Origin: Chelatococcus asaccharovorans | Lineage (GTDB): Bacteria; Pseudomonadota; Alphaproteobacteria; Rhizobiales; Beijerinckiaceae | NCBI RefSeq assembly: GCF_003201475.1 | Contig: NZ_QJJK01000014.1 | Span: forward strand, 1-64,000 | Reading direction: 5' to 3' | DNA: 64,000 nucleotides | Part shown: in pieces, positions 1 through 8,210 of the stretch | How positions within the stretch are numbered: position 1 is the first letter of the stretch | How the letters are laid out: each line of letters begins with the position of its first letter | The notes under the pieces: generated by a model | Told to the model about the DNA's origin: nothing | The model's database searches: none | What the model saw: only the letters and a program-made list of their open reading frames with translations | Translations under genes and position numbers: made by a program

Positions 1-505
<505 letters not shown>

Positions 506-1432
506 ATGACCCAGTCTCCTCTTCACGTGGTTGAAATTGGCCAGAGACCGGCAGGACAGATATCGACGGCGCCGGTGCTGATCGGCAATGCCCTGCCGCT
601 TGCCGTCATTGCCGGCCCCTGCCAGCTGGAAAGCCGCCAGCATGCCCTGGAAACGGCGCACGCCCTGAAGGAGATCGCGACCCGCCTCGGAATAGGGCTC
701 GTCTACAAGACCTCCTTCGACAAGGCCAACCGCAGCAGCGCCAATGCCGCGCGTGGGGTCGGGCTTGCCGATGCCCTGCCGATCTTCGCTGAAATCCGCA
801 GTGTGGTCGGCCTGCCGGTGCTCACGGACGTGCACGATATCGGGCAGTGTGCCCCGGTTGCCGAGGCGGTCGATGTTCTCCAGATCCCCGCTTTTCTCTG
901 CCGGCAGACTGATCTGCTGCTGGCCGCCGCTGCCACCGGACGGGTGGTCAATGTCAAGAAGGGGCAGTTTCTTGCGCCCTGGGACATGAAGAATGTGGTC
1001 GCCAAGCTCACCGGAGCCGGCAATCCGCAGGTCCTCTTGACCGAGCGCGGCGTATCCTTCGGCTACAACACGCTGGTGTCGGACATGCGCGCCCTGCCGA
1101 TCATGGCGCAAACCGGCGCGCCCGTGGTCTTCGACGCGACCCATTCCGTGCAGCAGCCCGGCGGCAAGGGCGACAGCTCCGGGGGGGAACGGGAGTTCGT
1201 TCCCGTTCTGGCGCGGGCGGCCGTGGCCGTGGGCGTCGCGGCCGTCTTCATCGAGACGCATCCCGACCCGGACCGGGCGCCATGCGATGGCCCCAATATG
1301 GTTCCACTGAGCGCGTTCGAGGACCTGGTGAGCACGCTCATGGCCTTCGACCGTCTGGCGAAGGGCGGTTTGGCGAAGGGTGGTTCGGCGGAGGGCGCTC
1401 TCGCGGCTGCCACGAAAGGACAACAGACGTGA
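506..1432 (+). CDS. kdsA: 3-deoxy-8-phosphooctulonate (Kdo-8-P) synthase
   Basis: KdsA condenses phosphoenolpyruvate with arabinose-5-phosphate to give Kdo-8-phosphate, the first committed Kdo step. Family landmarks are visible in order: [10 protein letters not shown] near the N-terminus, [56 protein letters not shown] and [17 protein letters not shown]. Length is 308 aa against about 280 for the family. The excess is mostly a C-terminal tail built from 15-nt DNA repeats (1356-1400), so it is probably not catalytic. The ATG at 506 was chosen, but ATG 497 is possible. The stop overlaps the kdsB start. Being grouped with kdsB and kdsD among glycosyltransferases suggests a copy serving a Kdo-containing surface glycan; this is inference. 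Confidence 0.95.
   Translation: MTQSPLHVVEIGQRPAGQISTAPVLIGNALPLAVIAGPCQLESRQHALETAHALKEIATRLGIGLVYKTSFDKANRSSANAARGVGLADALPIFAEIRSVVGLPVLTDVHDIGQCAPVAEAVDVLQIPAFLCRQTDLLLAAAATGRVVNVKKGQFLAPWDMKNVVAKLTGAGNPQVLLTERGVSFGYNTLVSDMRALPIMAQTGAPVVFDATHSVQQPGGKGDSSGGEREFVPVLARAAVAVGVAAVFIETHPDPDRAPCDGPNMVPLSAFEDLVSTLMAFDRLAKGGLAKGGSAEGALAAATKGQQT
1356..1400 (+). repeat. 15-nt tandem repeat in the kdsA 3' end
   Basis: Three units of the pattern TGGCGAAGGGyGGTT lie head to tail (1356, 1371, 1386), the third diverged. They encode the low-complexity tail [14 protein letters not shown] after the conserved KdsA fold. The unit length is a multiple of three, so copy changes keep the frame. Confidence 0.85.
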
Positions 1433-2172
1433 ACCCGATCGTCGTCATTCCCGCACGCCGCGCCGCAACCCGGCTCCCGGGCAAGCCCCTGGCGGATATT
1501 GCCGGCGAGCCCATGATCGTGCACGTCTGGCGCCGTGCCATCGAGGCTGATGTCGGGCCGGTTCTGGTCGCGACCGACGATGATGAGATCGCCGATGCGA
1601 TCCGCGCCGTCGGCGGCGAGGCGGTTCTGACGCGCTCCGACCATCCCTCCGGGTCCGATCGTGTCTTCGAAGCGATCTCGCTGCGGGATCCGGATCAGCA
1701 TTACGACGTCATCGTCAACATCCAGGGTGATCTGCCGACGGTCGCCCGTGATACGATCCGTGATGCGATGGCACCCCTCGCCGATGCGGATGTGGCCATC
1801 GGCACGCCGGTGGTGGAGATCACCCTCGAGGAGGAGAAGACGGCGCCGAGCGTCGTCAAGATGATCGGGTCGCCGATCGCCGCGCGGCGCTTCCGGGCGC
1901 TCTATTTCACGCGTGCCACGGCCCCGTGGGGCGAGGGGCCCCTGTACCACCACATCGGCCTCTATGTCTGGCGCCGGCAGGCGCTGGCGCGCTTCATCGC
2001 CTTGCCGCCGTCGCCCCTCGAGCTGCGCGAGAAGCTGGAGCAGCTGCGCGCCATCGAAGCCGGCATGCGCATCGATGCCGTCGAAGTCGATGCCGTACCG
2101 TTGGGCGTTGACACGCAGGCCGACCTGGAACGGGCGCGCCGCATCTTCGCGGCAACGGCGGGAGAACGGTGA
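1429..2172 (+). CDS. kdsB: 3-deoxy-manno-octulosonate cytidylyltransferase (CMP-Kdo synthetase)
   Basis: KdsB activates Kdo with CTP to CMP-Kdo, the donor for Kdo transferases. The 247-aa protein is the usual length. It starts [20 protein letters not shown], the nucleotide-binding signature, and carries [28 protein letters not shown] and NIQGDLP, as in KdsB/KpsU. The start is a GTG at 1429 that overlaps the kdsA TGA, with AAAGGA at 1415-1420 as ribosome site. This points to translational coupling. Its end overlaps the kdsD start in the same way, so kdsA-kdsB-kdsD are one transcription unit. Confidence 0.95.
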   Translation: MNPIVVIPARRAATRLPGKPLADIAGEPMIVHVWRRAIEADVGPVLVATDDDEIADAIRAVGGEAVLTRSDHPSGSDRVFEAISLRDPDQHYDVIVNIQGDLPTVARDTIRDAMAPLADADVAIGTPVVEITLEEEKTAPSVVKMIGSPIAARRFRALYFTRATAPWGEGPLYHHIGLYVWRRQALARFIALPPSPLELREKLEQLRAIEAGMRIDAVEVDAVPLGVDTQADLERARRIFAATAGER

Positions 2173-3179
2173 TGGCGGAGTTGTCTGTCGTAACCTCGAC
2201 CAGCCAAGAGGCCGGCGATGATGTCATCGATGTCGCACGGCGTACGCTGCGTCTGGAGATGGACGGGCTCGCGGCGATTGAAAACGCCTTGGCGGGCGAG
2301 ACGGGCGAGCGCCTGCGCGCGGCGATCGCGCTCATCCACCGGAGCGCTGGCCGTGTGATCGTGACCGGCATCGGCAAGTCCGGCCATATCGGCCGCAAGA
2401 TTGCCGCGACGCTCGCGTCCACCGGGACGGCCGCCTATTTCGTGCATGCCGCGGAGGCGAGCCACGGCGATCTCGGCATGATCCACGAGACCGATGTGGT
2501 GCTGGTCCTGTCCTGGTCCGGCGAGACGGCGGAACTGTCCGACATCATCGATTACACCCATCGCTTCAAGGTGCCGCTGATCGCCATTACGTCGCGCGAG
2601 GACAGCACCCTGGCGCGGGCCGCCGATATCGCCCTGGTGCTACCGGCCATGCCGGAAGCCTGCCCCAACGGCCAGGCGCCCACCACCTCGACCCTGATGC
2701 AACTGGCCGTCGGTGACATGCTGGCCACCTGCCTCTTGTCGAACCGCGGTTTCTCCGCCGATGATTTCCGCCGTTACCACCCCGGCGGCAAGCTTGGCGC
2801 GCGCCTGAAGCGCGCACGGGACGTGATGGTGCAGGGGGAGGCCATGCCTCTCGTTGCCGATGTCGCGAGCCTGTCGCAGGCGGTGCTCACCATGTCGTCG
2901 AAGCGGCTGGGGGTGACCGGCGTGGTCAATGCGCAAGGCGACCTCGTGGGGCTCATCACGGACGGCGATCTGCGCCGCGCCTTCAGGAACGGTTTCACCG
3001 ACTGCCCGGTGGCCGATGTCATGACGCGCACGCCGATCACGGTGACGGGCGACATGCTGGCCCAAGAGGTGCTCGCCCTCATGAATTCCGCAAGCATCAC
3101 CGTCCTCTTCGTGATGGACGGCAAGCGCCCGGCGGGTGTCATCCATATTCACGAACTCCTGCGCATCGGCGTGGTCTGA
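2172..3179 (+). CDS. kdsD: Arabinose-5-phosphate isomerase (KpsF/GutQ family)
   Basis: This enzyme converts ribulose-5-phosphate to arabinose-5-phosphate, the KdsA substrate, so the operon encodes three consecutive Kdo steps. The 335-aa protein has an N-terminal SIS domain (TGIGKSGHIGRKIAATLAST, then SHGDLGMI, SWSGETAEL and HPGGKLGARL) and two C-terminal CBS domains (ADVASLSQAVLTMSSKRLG and PITVTGDMLAQEVLALM, with ITDGDLRRAF). Length and order match E. coli KdsD/KpsF. ATG 2172 shares its A with the kdsB TGA, with GGAGA just upstream. A GTG at 2169 is an alternative. The kdsD stop is 23 bases from the stop of the convergent glycosyltransferase gene. Confidence 0.95.
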   Translation: MAELSVVTSTSQEAGDDVIDVARRTLRLEMDGLAAIENALAGETGERLRAAIALIHRSAGRVIVTGIGKSGHIGRKIAATLASTGTAAYFVHAAEASHGDLGMIHETDVVLVLSWSGETAELSDIIDYTHRFKVPLIAITSREDSTLARAADIALVLPAMPEACPNGQAPTTSTLMQLAVGDMLATCLLSNRGFSADDFRRYHPGGKLGARLKRARDVMVQGEAMPLVADVASLSQAVLTMSSKRLGVTGVVNAQGDLVGLITDGDLRRAFRNGFTDCPVADVMTRTPITVTGDMLAQEVLALMNSASITVLFVMDGKRPAGVIHIHELLRIGVV

Positions 3180-3186
3180 GACCACG

Positions 3187-3240
3187 CGACAGGTCTTTGC
3201 TTTTACGCATTGTCTCGACGCGAACCGGTATCCGCGTCGC
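3187..3240. repeat. Dispersed palindromic-repeat fragment overlapping a gene end
   Basis: The stretch with TTTGCTTTTACGCATT, ACGCGAACCGGTATCCGC and GTCGCTC matches, with few changes, the element at 40631-40701. That sequence type is widely dispersed in rhizobial genomes. It begins just after the kdsD stop and runs into the 3' end of the convergent glycosyltransferase gene, supplying that gene's last dozen or so codons and its TAA. Confidence 0.75.
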
Positions 3241-6061
3241 TCCGGCATGTCCGGGACAGGCCATAGAACCCGCACAGCTGGTCGACCACGGTGTCCAGGC
3301 TGAACATGGCGTGGACATGCGCCGGGGCCTGGAGCCGTGCCCTGGCCTGCCAGGCGGGATCGCGCAGGATGCGGATGACGGCATCGGCGTAATCCGCCGG
3401 GGATTGCGCCTTGATCGCAAAGCCGCTCTCGCCTTGGGCGATCGCCTCCGCCACGCCCCCGACATCGGTTGCCACGACCGGTACGCCGAAATGTTGCGCT
3501 TCGATGATGGCATTGGGGATGCCCTCGCGCTCCGATGTCAGCAGCTTGATGTCCATCGCGCGATACCAGTCGCCGACATTCGCGACCCGGCCGGGCAGGT
3601 GCAGGCGGTGACCGAACCCGTGCGCTGTCGCGAAGGCCGCCACGGTCTCCGTCATGTCGCCGTCGCCGATGATCAGGAAATGGGCGTCGGGCGCCGCCTG
3701 CAGGATGAGGCGCGCGGCCTCGGCCCACCACAGCGGGCGCTTCACCGGCTGCAGGCGGAACGCGCCGCCGATCACGGGCGCGGCCGGGTCGGCGATGCCG
3801 AGCGTCTCGCGCAGGGCGACATTCCGGCCCTGCTCCGGACCCAGCGCGGCAAAGTCGACCGCATTGTAGATCACGCGGAAGCGACTGGCGTCTGGCCAGC
3901 CAAGCCATTCCTGGTCCGTATGGCAGCCGGCCTGCGAATTGTTCAGGATCACGAAGTCGGGCCGTTCCAGAAGCCGGCGATAGCAGTGCCGCATCGGGCG
4001 GAAGTGGGTGGCGGTCTGGTGGCCGGTCTGCGCCCAGTAATCCGGCGAGAGCGAGCCGCGATGGATGAAGAAGCGCGGGACGCCCGCGATGTGGCACGCG
4101 AGTGCGGCGGCATGCATGTCCTGCCAAATATGGACCGCTTGCGGGCGGTGATCCCACAGCGCCCGACAGAGCCTGATGATCTCCTCGCGCATGTTGTGGG
4201 GCATGAGCGCGATGGCCCGGGCGAGGTGAGGGCGGTTCGCAAGCTCCGGCAGCACTGTCGCGATCGTGCTCGGCTGCGCCCAGTCGCGCCCATAGACGTG
4301 ATGCGCGACCGGTAGCGCCTTCACGCTGTCGTAGAAGAAGTCATCGCCCGGCTTGAGATGCACCGAGCGGACGAGCAGCGTCAATCGCGCGATGCGCGGT
4401 TCGCCAAGAAGGCGCCGGACCATCGTCTGGGTCTGGCGCTCGCCCCCGCCCTGGCCGAGTGAGCCGGCCACCATGACGACATGGCCTCTTCGCGGCCGAT
4501 AGCGGACGGGGCGTGCAGCCACTTCAGTCATGATGACGTCGACGAGGCACTCGGGGTAGCGCAATGGGTGCGGGGCGGATTTGCAGAAGCGTGCGATTGC
4601 CTGCAAGTGCTCCCGCCGCCGTGCGTAAAGCCCGTCATTGCTGGCCGGATCCGCCAGGGCGAAGGCTTCCAGCGCCTCGCCGTAGAGATGGTCGCGCATC
4701 AGGACAAGCGCGCGCTCGGCATGGAGGTCGAGCGGAGGGCAGGCGGTTCCGCCGGAACAACGCAGTGCGGCGTCGAGGTGGCTGAGGGCGGCGCGGCCGT
4801 CGTTGCGGGCGAGCGCACAACTCGCGGCGATCCACGACGCGAGGGGACCGGGCGGTTGATCGGCCAGGTAAAGTTCGATCGCCTCCAGGGTCGAGGCGTC
4901 ACCCGTCTGCTGGGCGCGTTGAACGAGATGGCGCACGCCCGCGATGACGGCACTGCGTTCGCCTCCGGCCCGCGCCGCGGGCGTCGCGTCATCCGCGAGC
5001 CACGACCCGATCTCCCGGGCGAGGGCGTGATCATCGCCGGCAGCGCGCAGCGCGGCAAGGAGGCCACGTCGATTGGCCGTCCCTGCCTCGCGGCAGAGCG
5101 CCTTCCGCCACCAGTCGACGGCCTCGCGGTGACGGCCACCGTTACCGAGAAGGAGCGCGGCCAGCGCTGCACCCTGCGCCTCCTCGGCATAGCCCGGCAG
5201 GAGCAGCGAGACGAGGCGTAGGGCGGTCGCGGGGTCGCCGGGAGCGGGCGGTGGCCGGGACGTGAGCTCTGCCAGAAGGGTTATGATCGCGTCGACGCGC
5301 CCGTCCTCGGCGATCTGCCTGAAAAGGCGGAGCATGAGGCGGTCGTGCCGGGCGAAGAGCTGTGCGGCTCGCCGCTCGAGGTCTTCACGCATTGCGATGT
5401 CGCTGTGCTCGAGCCGGCCGAGCCATGTGAGGAGTGGGGGCCCGTGCAGCGCGACGAGGTCCCTTGCCTCCTCGGTGGGAAGGGTCGCGCGGGCAGCCTC
5501 CAGTGCCACGAGCAGGGCAGAGTGATCCTGCGCGCGGGCTGCGGCGTGGACATCCAGCAGGGTGTCATCCAACCGTTGGGGCACCTCCGCAGGCGCGACC
5601 GTCAGATCCCGGCTCGACGACCGTGCGGCCGATGAGGATCGGGCAGACGGCGCGTGGAGGGTTGCTGAGCGTGCCGGCACAAGCTCGGCTGACGTGAACG
5701 CGGCACGCACGGGCTCGGATGGCATGGACCCGGCTGGCATGGACCCGGCTGGCATGGGCATCCGCGTCGGCGGGGCGGCGTCCCAGGGGAGCTCATGAGG
5801 CGGAACGTCGGCTGATCGACGCGTCGCCTGATCCTCCCGCTGCAGCAGGCTTCGGATCTGCGCCAGGCAGTGCCTGGCTTCGGTGTCGCGAGGCAGGCTG
5901 CGCCTCAGGCTTTCCCAGATCGGCCGGGCGGCGCGGTGATCGCCGCGGTCCATGAGCAGGCGCGCCTGCCGGCGCAGGAGCGTGACATGTCCGGGCCATC
6001 CGGTGGTTAGCGTTGCTGGGGGTGGCGCATCGGGCAGGCGCGGCGGAACCGTTGCATGCAT
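3203..6061 (-). CDS. Large glycosyltransferase: TPR-like N-terminus plus GT4 domain
   Basis: The 952-aa protein has a helical, Ala/Arg/Leu-rich TPR-like N-terminal half (about residues 1-480) and a C-terminal GT4 (GT-B) glycosyltransferase. In the latter I see VAGSLGQGGGERQ, a nucleotide-sugar binding region (GGAFRLQPVKRP, FLIIGDGDM) and the EX7E-type segment SEREGIPNAIIEAQ then GVPVVATDVGGVAEA. No signal peptide or membrane segment is evident, so it should act in the cytoplasm on a nucleotide-sugar donor. The acceptor is unknown. Residues near 100 (PMPAGSMPAGSMPSEP) come from a 15-nt tandem repeat at 5721-5765. The last residues are encoded by a dispersed repeat (3187-3240). It resembles the divergent gene at 8211 in architecture and GT motifs, so the two are probably paralogues. 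Confidence 0.8.
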   Translation of the reverse strand: MHATVPPRLPDAPPPATLTTGWPGHVTLLRRQARLLMDRGDHRAARPIWESLRRSLPRDTEARHCLAQIRSLLQREDQATRRSADVPPHELPWDAAPPTRMPMPAGSMPAGSMPSEPVRAAFTSAELVPARSATLHAPSARSSSAARSSSRDLTVAPAEVPQRLDDTLLDVHAAARAQDHSALLVALEAARATLPTEEARDLVALHGPPLLTWLGRLEHSDIAMREDLERRAAQLFARHDRLMLRLFRQIAEDGRVDAIITLLAELTSRPPPAPGDPATALRLVSLLLPGYAEEAQGAALAALLLGNGGRHREAVDWWRKALCREAGTANRRGLLAALRAAGDDHALAREIGSWLADDATPAARAGGERSAVIAGVRHLVQRAQQTGDASTLEAIELYLADQPPGPLASWIAASCALARNDGRAALSHLDAALRCSGGTACPPLDLHAERALVLMRDHLYGEALEAFALADPASNDGLYARRREHLQAIARFCKSAPHPLRYPECLVDVIMTEVAARPVRYRPRRGHVVMVAGSLGQGGGERQTQTMVRRLLGEPRIARLTLLVRSVHLKPGDDFFYDSVKALPVAHHVYGRDWAQPSTIATVLPELANRPHLARAIALMPHNMREEIIRLCRALWDHRPQAVHIWQDMHAAALACHIAGVPRFFIHRGSLSPDYWAQTGHQTATHFRPMRHCYRRLLERPDFVILNNSQAGCHTDQEWLGWPDASRFRVIYNAVDFAALGPEQGRNVALRETLGIADPAAPVIGGAFRLQPVKRPLWWAEAARLILQAAPDAHFLIIGDGDMTETVAAFATAHGFGHRLHLPGRVANVGDWYRAMDIKLLTSEREGIPNAIIEAQHFGVPVVATDVGGVAEAIAQGESGFAIKAQSPADYADAVIRILRDPAWQARARLQAPAHVHAMFSLDTVVDQLCGFYGLSRTCRSDADTGSRRDNA
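5721..5765 (-). repeat. 15-nt tandem repeat inside the glycosyltransferase linker
   Basis: On the plus strand GGCATGGACCCGGCT occurs twice without change (5721, 5736) and a third, diverged unit follows. In the minus-strand gene this encodes a Met-Pro-Ala-Gly-Ser repeat between N-terminal segments. Confidence 0.85.
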
Positions 6062-6176
6062 GGCGCGAGCCCCATTCGGTTCAGACCGTTGCGCGCGAGC
6101 GGGATTGACGCCTGCCGCAGCGCAGGTCCAGGCGATCTCGCCCAGGGCAACCTCCGGCTCACGTCGAGCAACTCCG

Positions 6177-6270
6177 TCTTTGCGGACTTGCTCCGCTCAA
6201 AAATTATCTAGCAAATTCATCGACTTATATGGTGTCACGCGATTCCATCTAAGTCGGATTTGCTCTAGGC
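6177..6270. repeat. Dispersed intergenic element, family with AGAGCAAATCCG ends
   Basis: The segment from TTTGCGGACTTGCTCC to CTAAGTCGGATTTGCTCTAG is clearly related to 60006-60115 (shared blocks: GCGGACTTGCTCC, CTCAAAAAT, AGCAAATTCA, TGGAATC/GATTCCATC and CTAAG.CGGATTTGCTCTAG). The ends are inverted copies of GAGCAAxTCCG. It fills most of the 187-base gap between two minus-strand genes and contains the stop codon of the TPR gene. Confidence 0.8.
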
Positions 6271-7970
6271 TCGGTGCGCATGCGTGCATCCGCGTGATTG
6301 TCCCGCCCGGTCGCGAGGAACTGGCTGCGCATGGCCTGGGCTTCCACATGGTCGGGCGTCTCGGCGAGGATCGCGCCAATTATCGGCCCGGCTTCCGGAA
6401 AGCGGCCCGAGCGGACATAGCACCGTGCCAGTTGCAGCCGGCACATCGGCCCCCTGGCGGGATCGATCACGGCAAGCGCGTTCCAGGCCGGGATCGCGAG
6501 GTCATACTGGCGCCGTGCCATGGCTGCGCGGCCGGTCAGCAGATGGACTTCGGCATCATCGGGCCGCAGCGCGCGTGTCGCCGCGCTGATCGCCAGGATC
6601 GCGTCCCAGTCGGACGCCTTGAAGGCGGCGCGCATGGCCTGGAGCAGTCGGCGGCCGACATGGTCGGTCCGGCGGATGAGATCGGGATCGTCCGGTGCGA
6701 ATGTCTGCGCGAGCTTGAGGGCCTCGACTGCCTGGGTCAGGTCTCCGGCATCGACGAGCCGGCGCACATGGTCGAGCATGCGCCGGGGCGCCTGCTCCAG
6801 CATCTCCCGCGCCTCGGCATTGTCGGGGCTGAGCGCCAGGACACGGTGCCATTGCGAGAGCGCCGCGCCAGGGCTGTCGCTGCGATCCAGTGCGCGGGCG
6901 AGCTGGATCTGGGCCTCCACCAGCTGTGGGCTGGCCGCGACGACGGTCTGCCAGGCTGGCACAGCTGAGGCCCAATCGCGCTGCCGCATCAGCAGTCTGC
7001 CGAGCTGGATATGGCTGTCGAGATCGCTGCCGTCGAGCTGCACGAGCCTCCGGAAAGCGCCGAGCGCGGCGTTCCAATCCTCCGACCGCAAGGCGTCCTG
7101 GGCCGCGATCTGAAGGATGCGCCGGATGCGCGTGCGGCCACGCTGGGCAGAGACGTCATCGGGGTCCGCAAGGAGAATGGCGGTATGATCCTGGAAGGCT
7201 TCGTCGAGATGGCCGTTCCGCTCCTGTGCGACCGCACGGGCGGCGAGCGCTTGCAAGGCCTCCTGCAAGGCCTCCTGCGGGGCCTCCTGTAGGCCCTCCT
7301 GCAGGCCGTGCTGGATCGCCGGGGCGCGACCTGCGTCGGTTCCCGGCTCTCCCTCCAGCACGGTGCGGGCCATGATAGCGATGCCGCGATGATGGCGGGC
7401 CTGACACATCGCCTCGAACCGGCGCCGGCCGGCGGCCGGGTCCTCCTTTGCCAGGGCCTTGAAAAAGGAGGCTGCCGCCTCGCATTGGCCCCGCTCGAGC
7501 GCGAGCTGGCCGAGGAGGTCGGCGTTGAGCGGCGTGCGCGGTGACAGCCCTGCGAGCCGGCTCCCGGCTTCATCGGCGCCGGCGACGTCGCCGCTGCGCA
7601 AGCGGGCACGGGCGAGCTGGAACTGGGCTTCCGGCCAGTCGGGGCGCCCCTGCGCGACGACAGCCCAGGCTGCCGCCGCGGCGGGCCATTGCCTCTCGGC
7701 GTTGCAAGCGCGGGCGCGAAGCAACTGGCCCTCGAGATTGGAGGGCGCCAAGGCCACGAGCCGGCGAGTCCAGCGGTCGAGATCCCGCCAGTTCCGTGTG
7801 GCGTAGCTGACGCGGCAAAGGCCGAGCAAGGGCGCTTCGGCGCGTGGCTCGGCCGTATGGGCCAGCACGAAGGCTGCCTCCGCCTCACGATAGGATTGTT
7901 CATGAAGCAAACGCTGGCCGGCGCAAAGCGCACCCTCGGCCCTGGTCGAGAGCAGGTCCATGATGCCCAT
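6249..7970 (-). CDS. Tetratricopeptide-repeat protein
   Basis: This 573-aa protein consists of helical repeats of TPR type with the usual small/large residue spacing, for example QLGRLLMRQRDWASAVPAW, QIQLARALDRSDSPGAALSQ, HLLTGRAAMARRQYDLAIPA and LQLARCYVRSGRFPEAGPI. No catalytic domain, signal peptide or membrane span is visible, so a cytoplasmic scaffold role in glycan assembly is the simplest reading, by analogy with the TPR halves fused to the two flanking glycosyltransferases. Start ATG 7970 has AGGA six bases upstream. A Gln-Glu-Ala/Leu repeat around residues 223-240 comes from a 12-nt tandem repeat (7251-7310). The C-terminal RANPT and the TAG stop lie inside a dispersed element. The exact function is unknown. 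Confidence 0.7.
   Translation of the reverse strand: MGIMDLLSTRAEGALCAGQRLLHEQSYREAEAAFVLAHTAEPRAEAPLLGLCRVSYATRNWRDLDRWTRRLVALAPSNLEGQLLRARACNAERQWPAAAAAWAVVAQGRPDWPEAQFQLARARLRSGDVAGADEAGSRLAGLSPRTPLNADLLGQLALERGQCEAAASFFKALAKEDPAAGRRRFEAMCQARHHRGIAIMARTVLEGEPGTDAGRAPAIQHGLQEGLQEAPQEALQEALQALAARAVAQERNGHLDEAFQDHTAILLADPDDVSAQRGRTRIRRILQIAAQDALRSEDWNAALGAFRRLVQLDGSDLDSHIQLGRLLMRQRDWASAVPAWQTVVAASPQLVEAQIQLARALDRSDSPGAALSQWHRVLALSPDNAEAREMLEQAPRRMLDHVRRLVDAGDLTQAVEALKLAQTFAPDDPDLIRRTDHVGRRLLQAMRAAFKASDWDAILAISAATRALRPDDAEVHLLTGRAAMARRQYDLAIPAWNALAVIDPARGPMCRLQLARCYVRSGRFPEAGPIIGAILAETPDHVEAQAMRSQFLATGRDNHADARMRTEPRANPT
7251..7310 (-). repeat. 12-nt tandem repeat (five units) within the TPR gene
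   Basis: Five successive 12-base units of the type CTGCAAGGCCTC, each with up to three changes, encode repeated four-residue blocks GLQE/APQE/ALQE in the TPR protein. Copy changes would be frame-neutral and would lengthen a helix by about one turn per unit. Confidence 0.85.
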
Positions 7971-8210
7971 AAGAATTCCTCAAAATATAGTATTTGACGA
8001 TCAGGAAAACTGATATTCTCTTATGCGGCCTGTCTCGAAGGCCCTATACGAACTACAGTTGCCTGAAATCATAATATACATGAGAGTTTTATGCGTATGG
8101 CAATTGCTATGCTGGAGATAAGCATGCATATTGCAGGGATTGCAGCAACCTTTTTTAGAGACGTCTTTTTCGATTTTTGAGGAATATTCATCAAAGGCTG
8201 TATTGATTTG
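7971..8210. other. AT-rich divergent promoter region
   Basis: About 240 bases that are clearly more AT-rich than the genes on either side, between the divergently read TPR gene and the TPR-GT4 gene. Short open frames here have no ribosome site or recognisable product. It should hold back-to-back promoters. AT-rich upstream zones of this kind often bind H-NS-like or MucR/Ros-type silencers, but I cannot point to a specific site. Confidence 0.45.
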
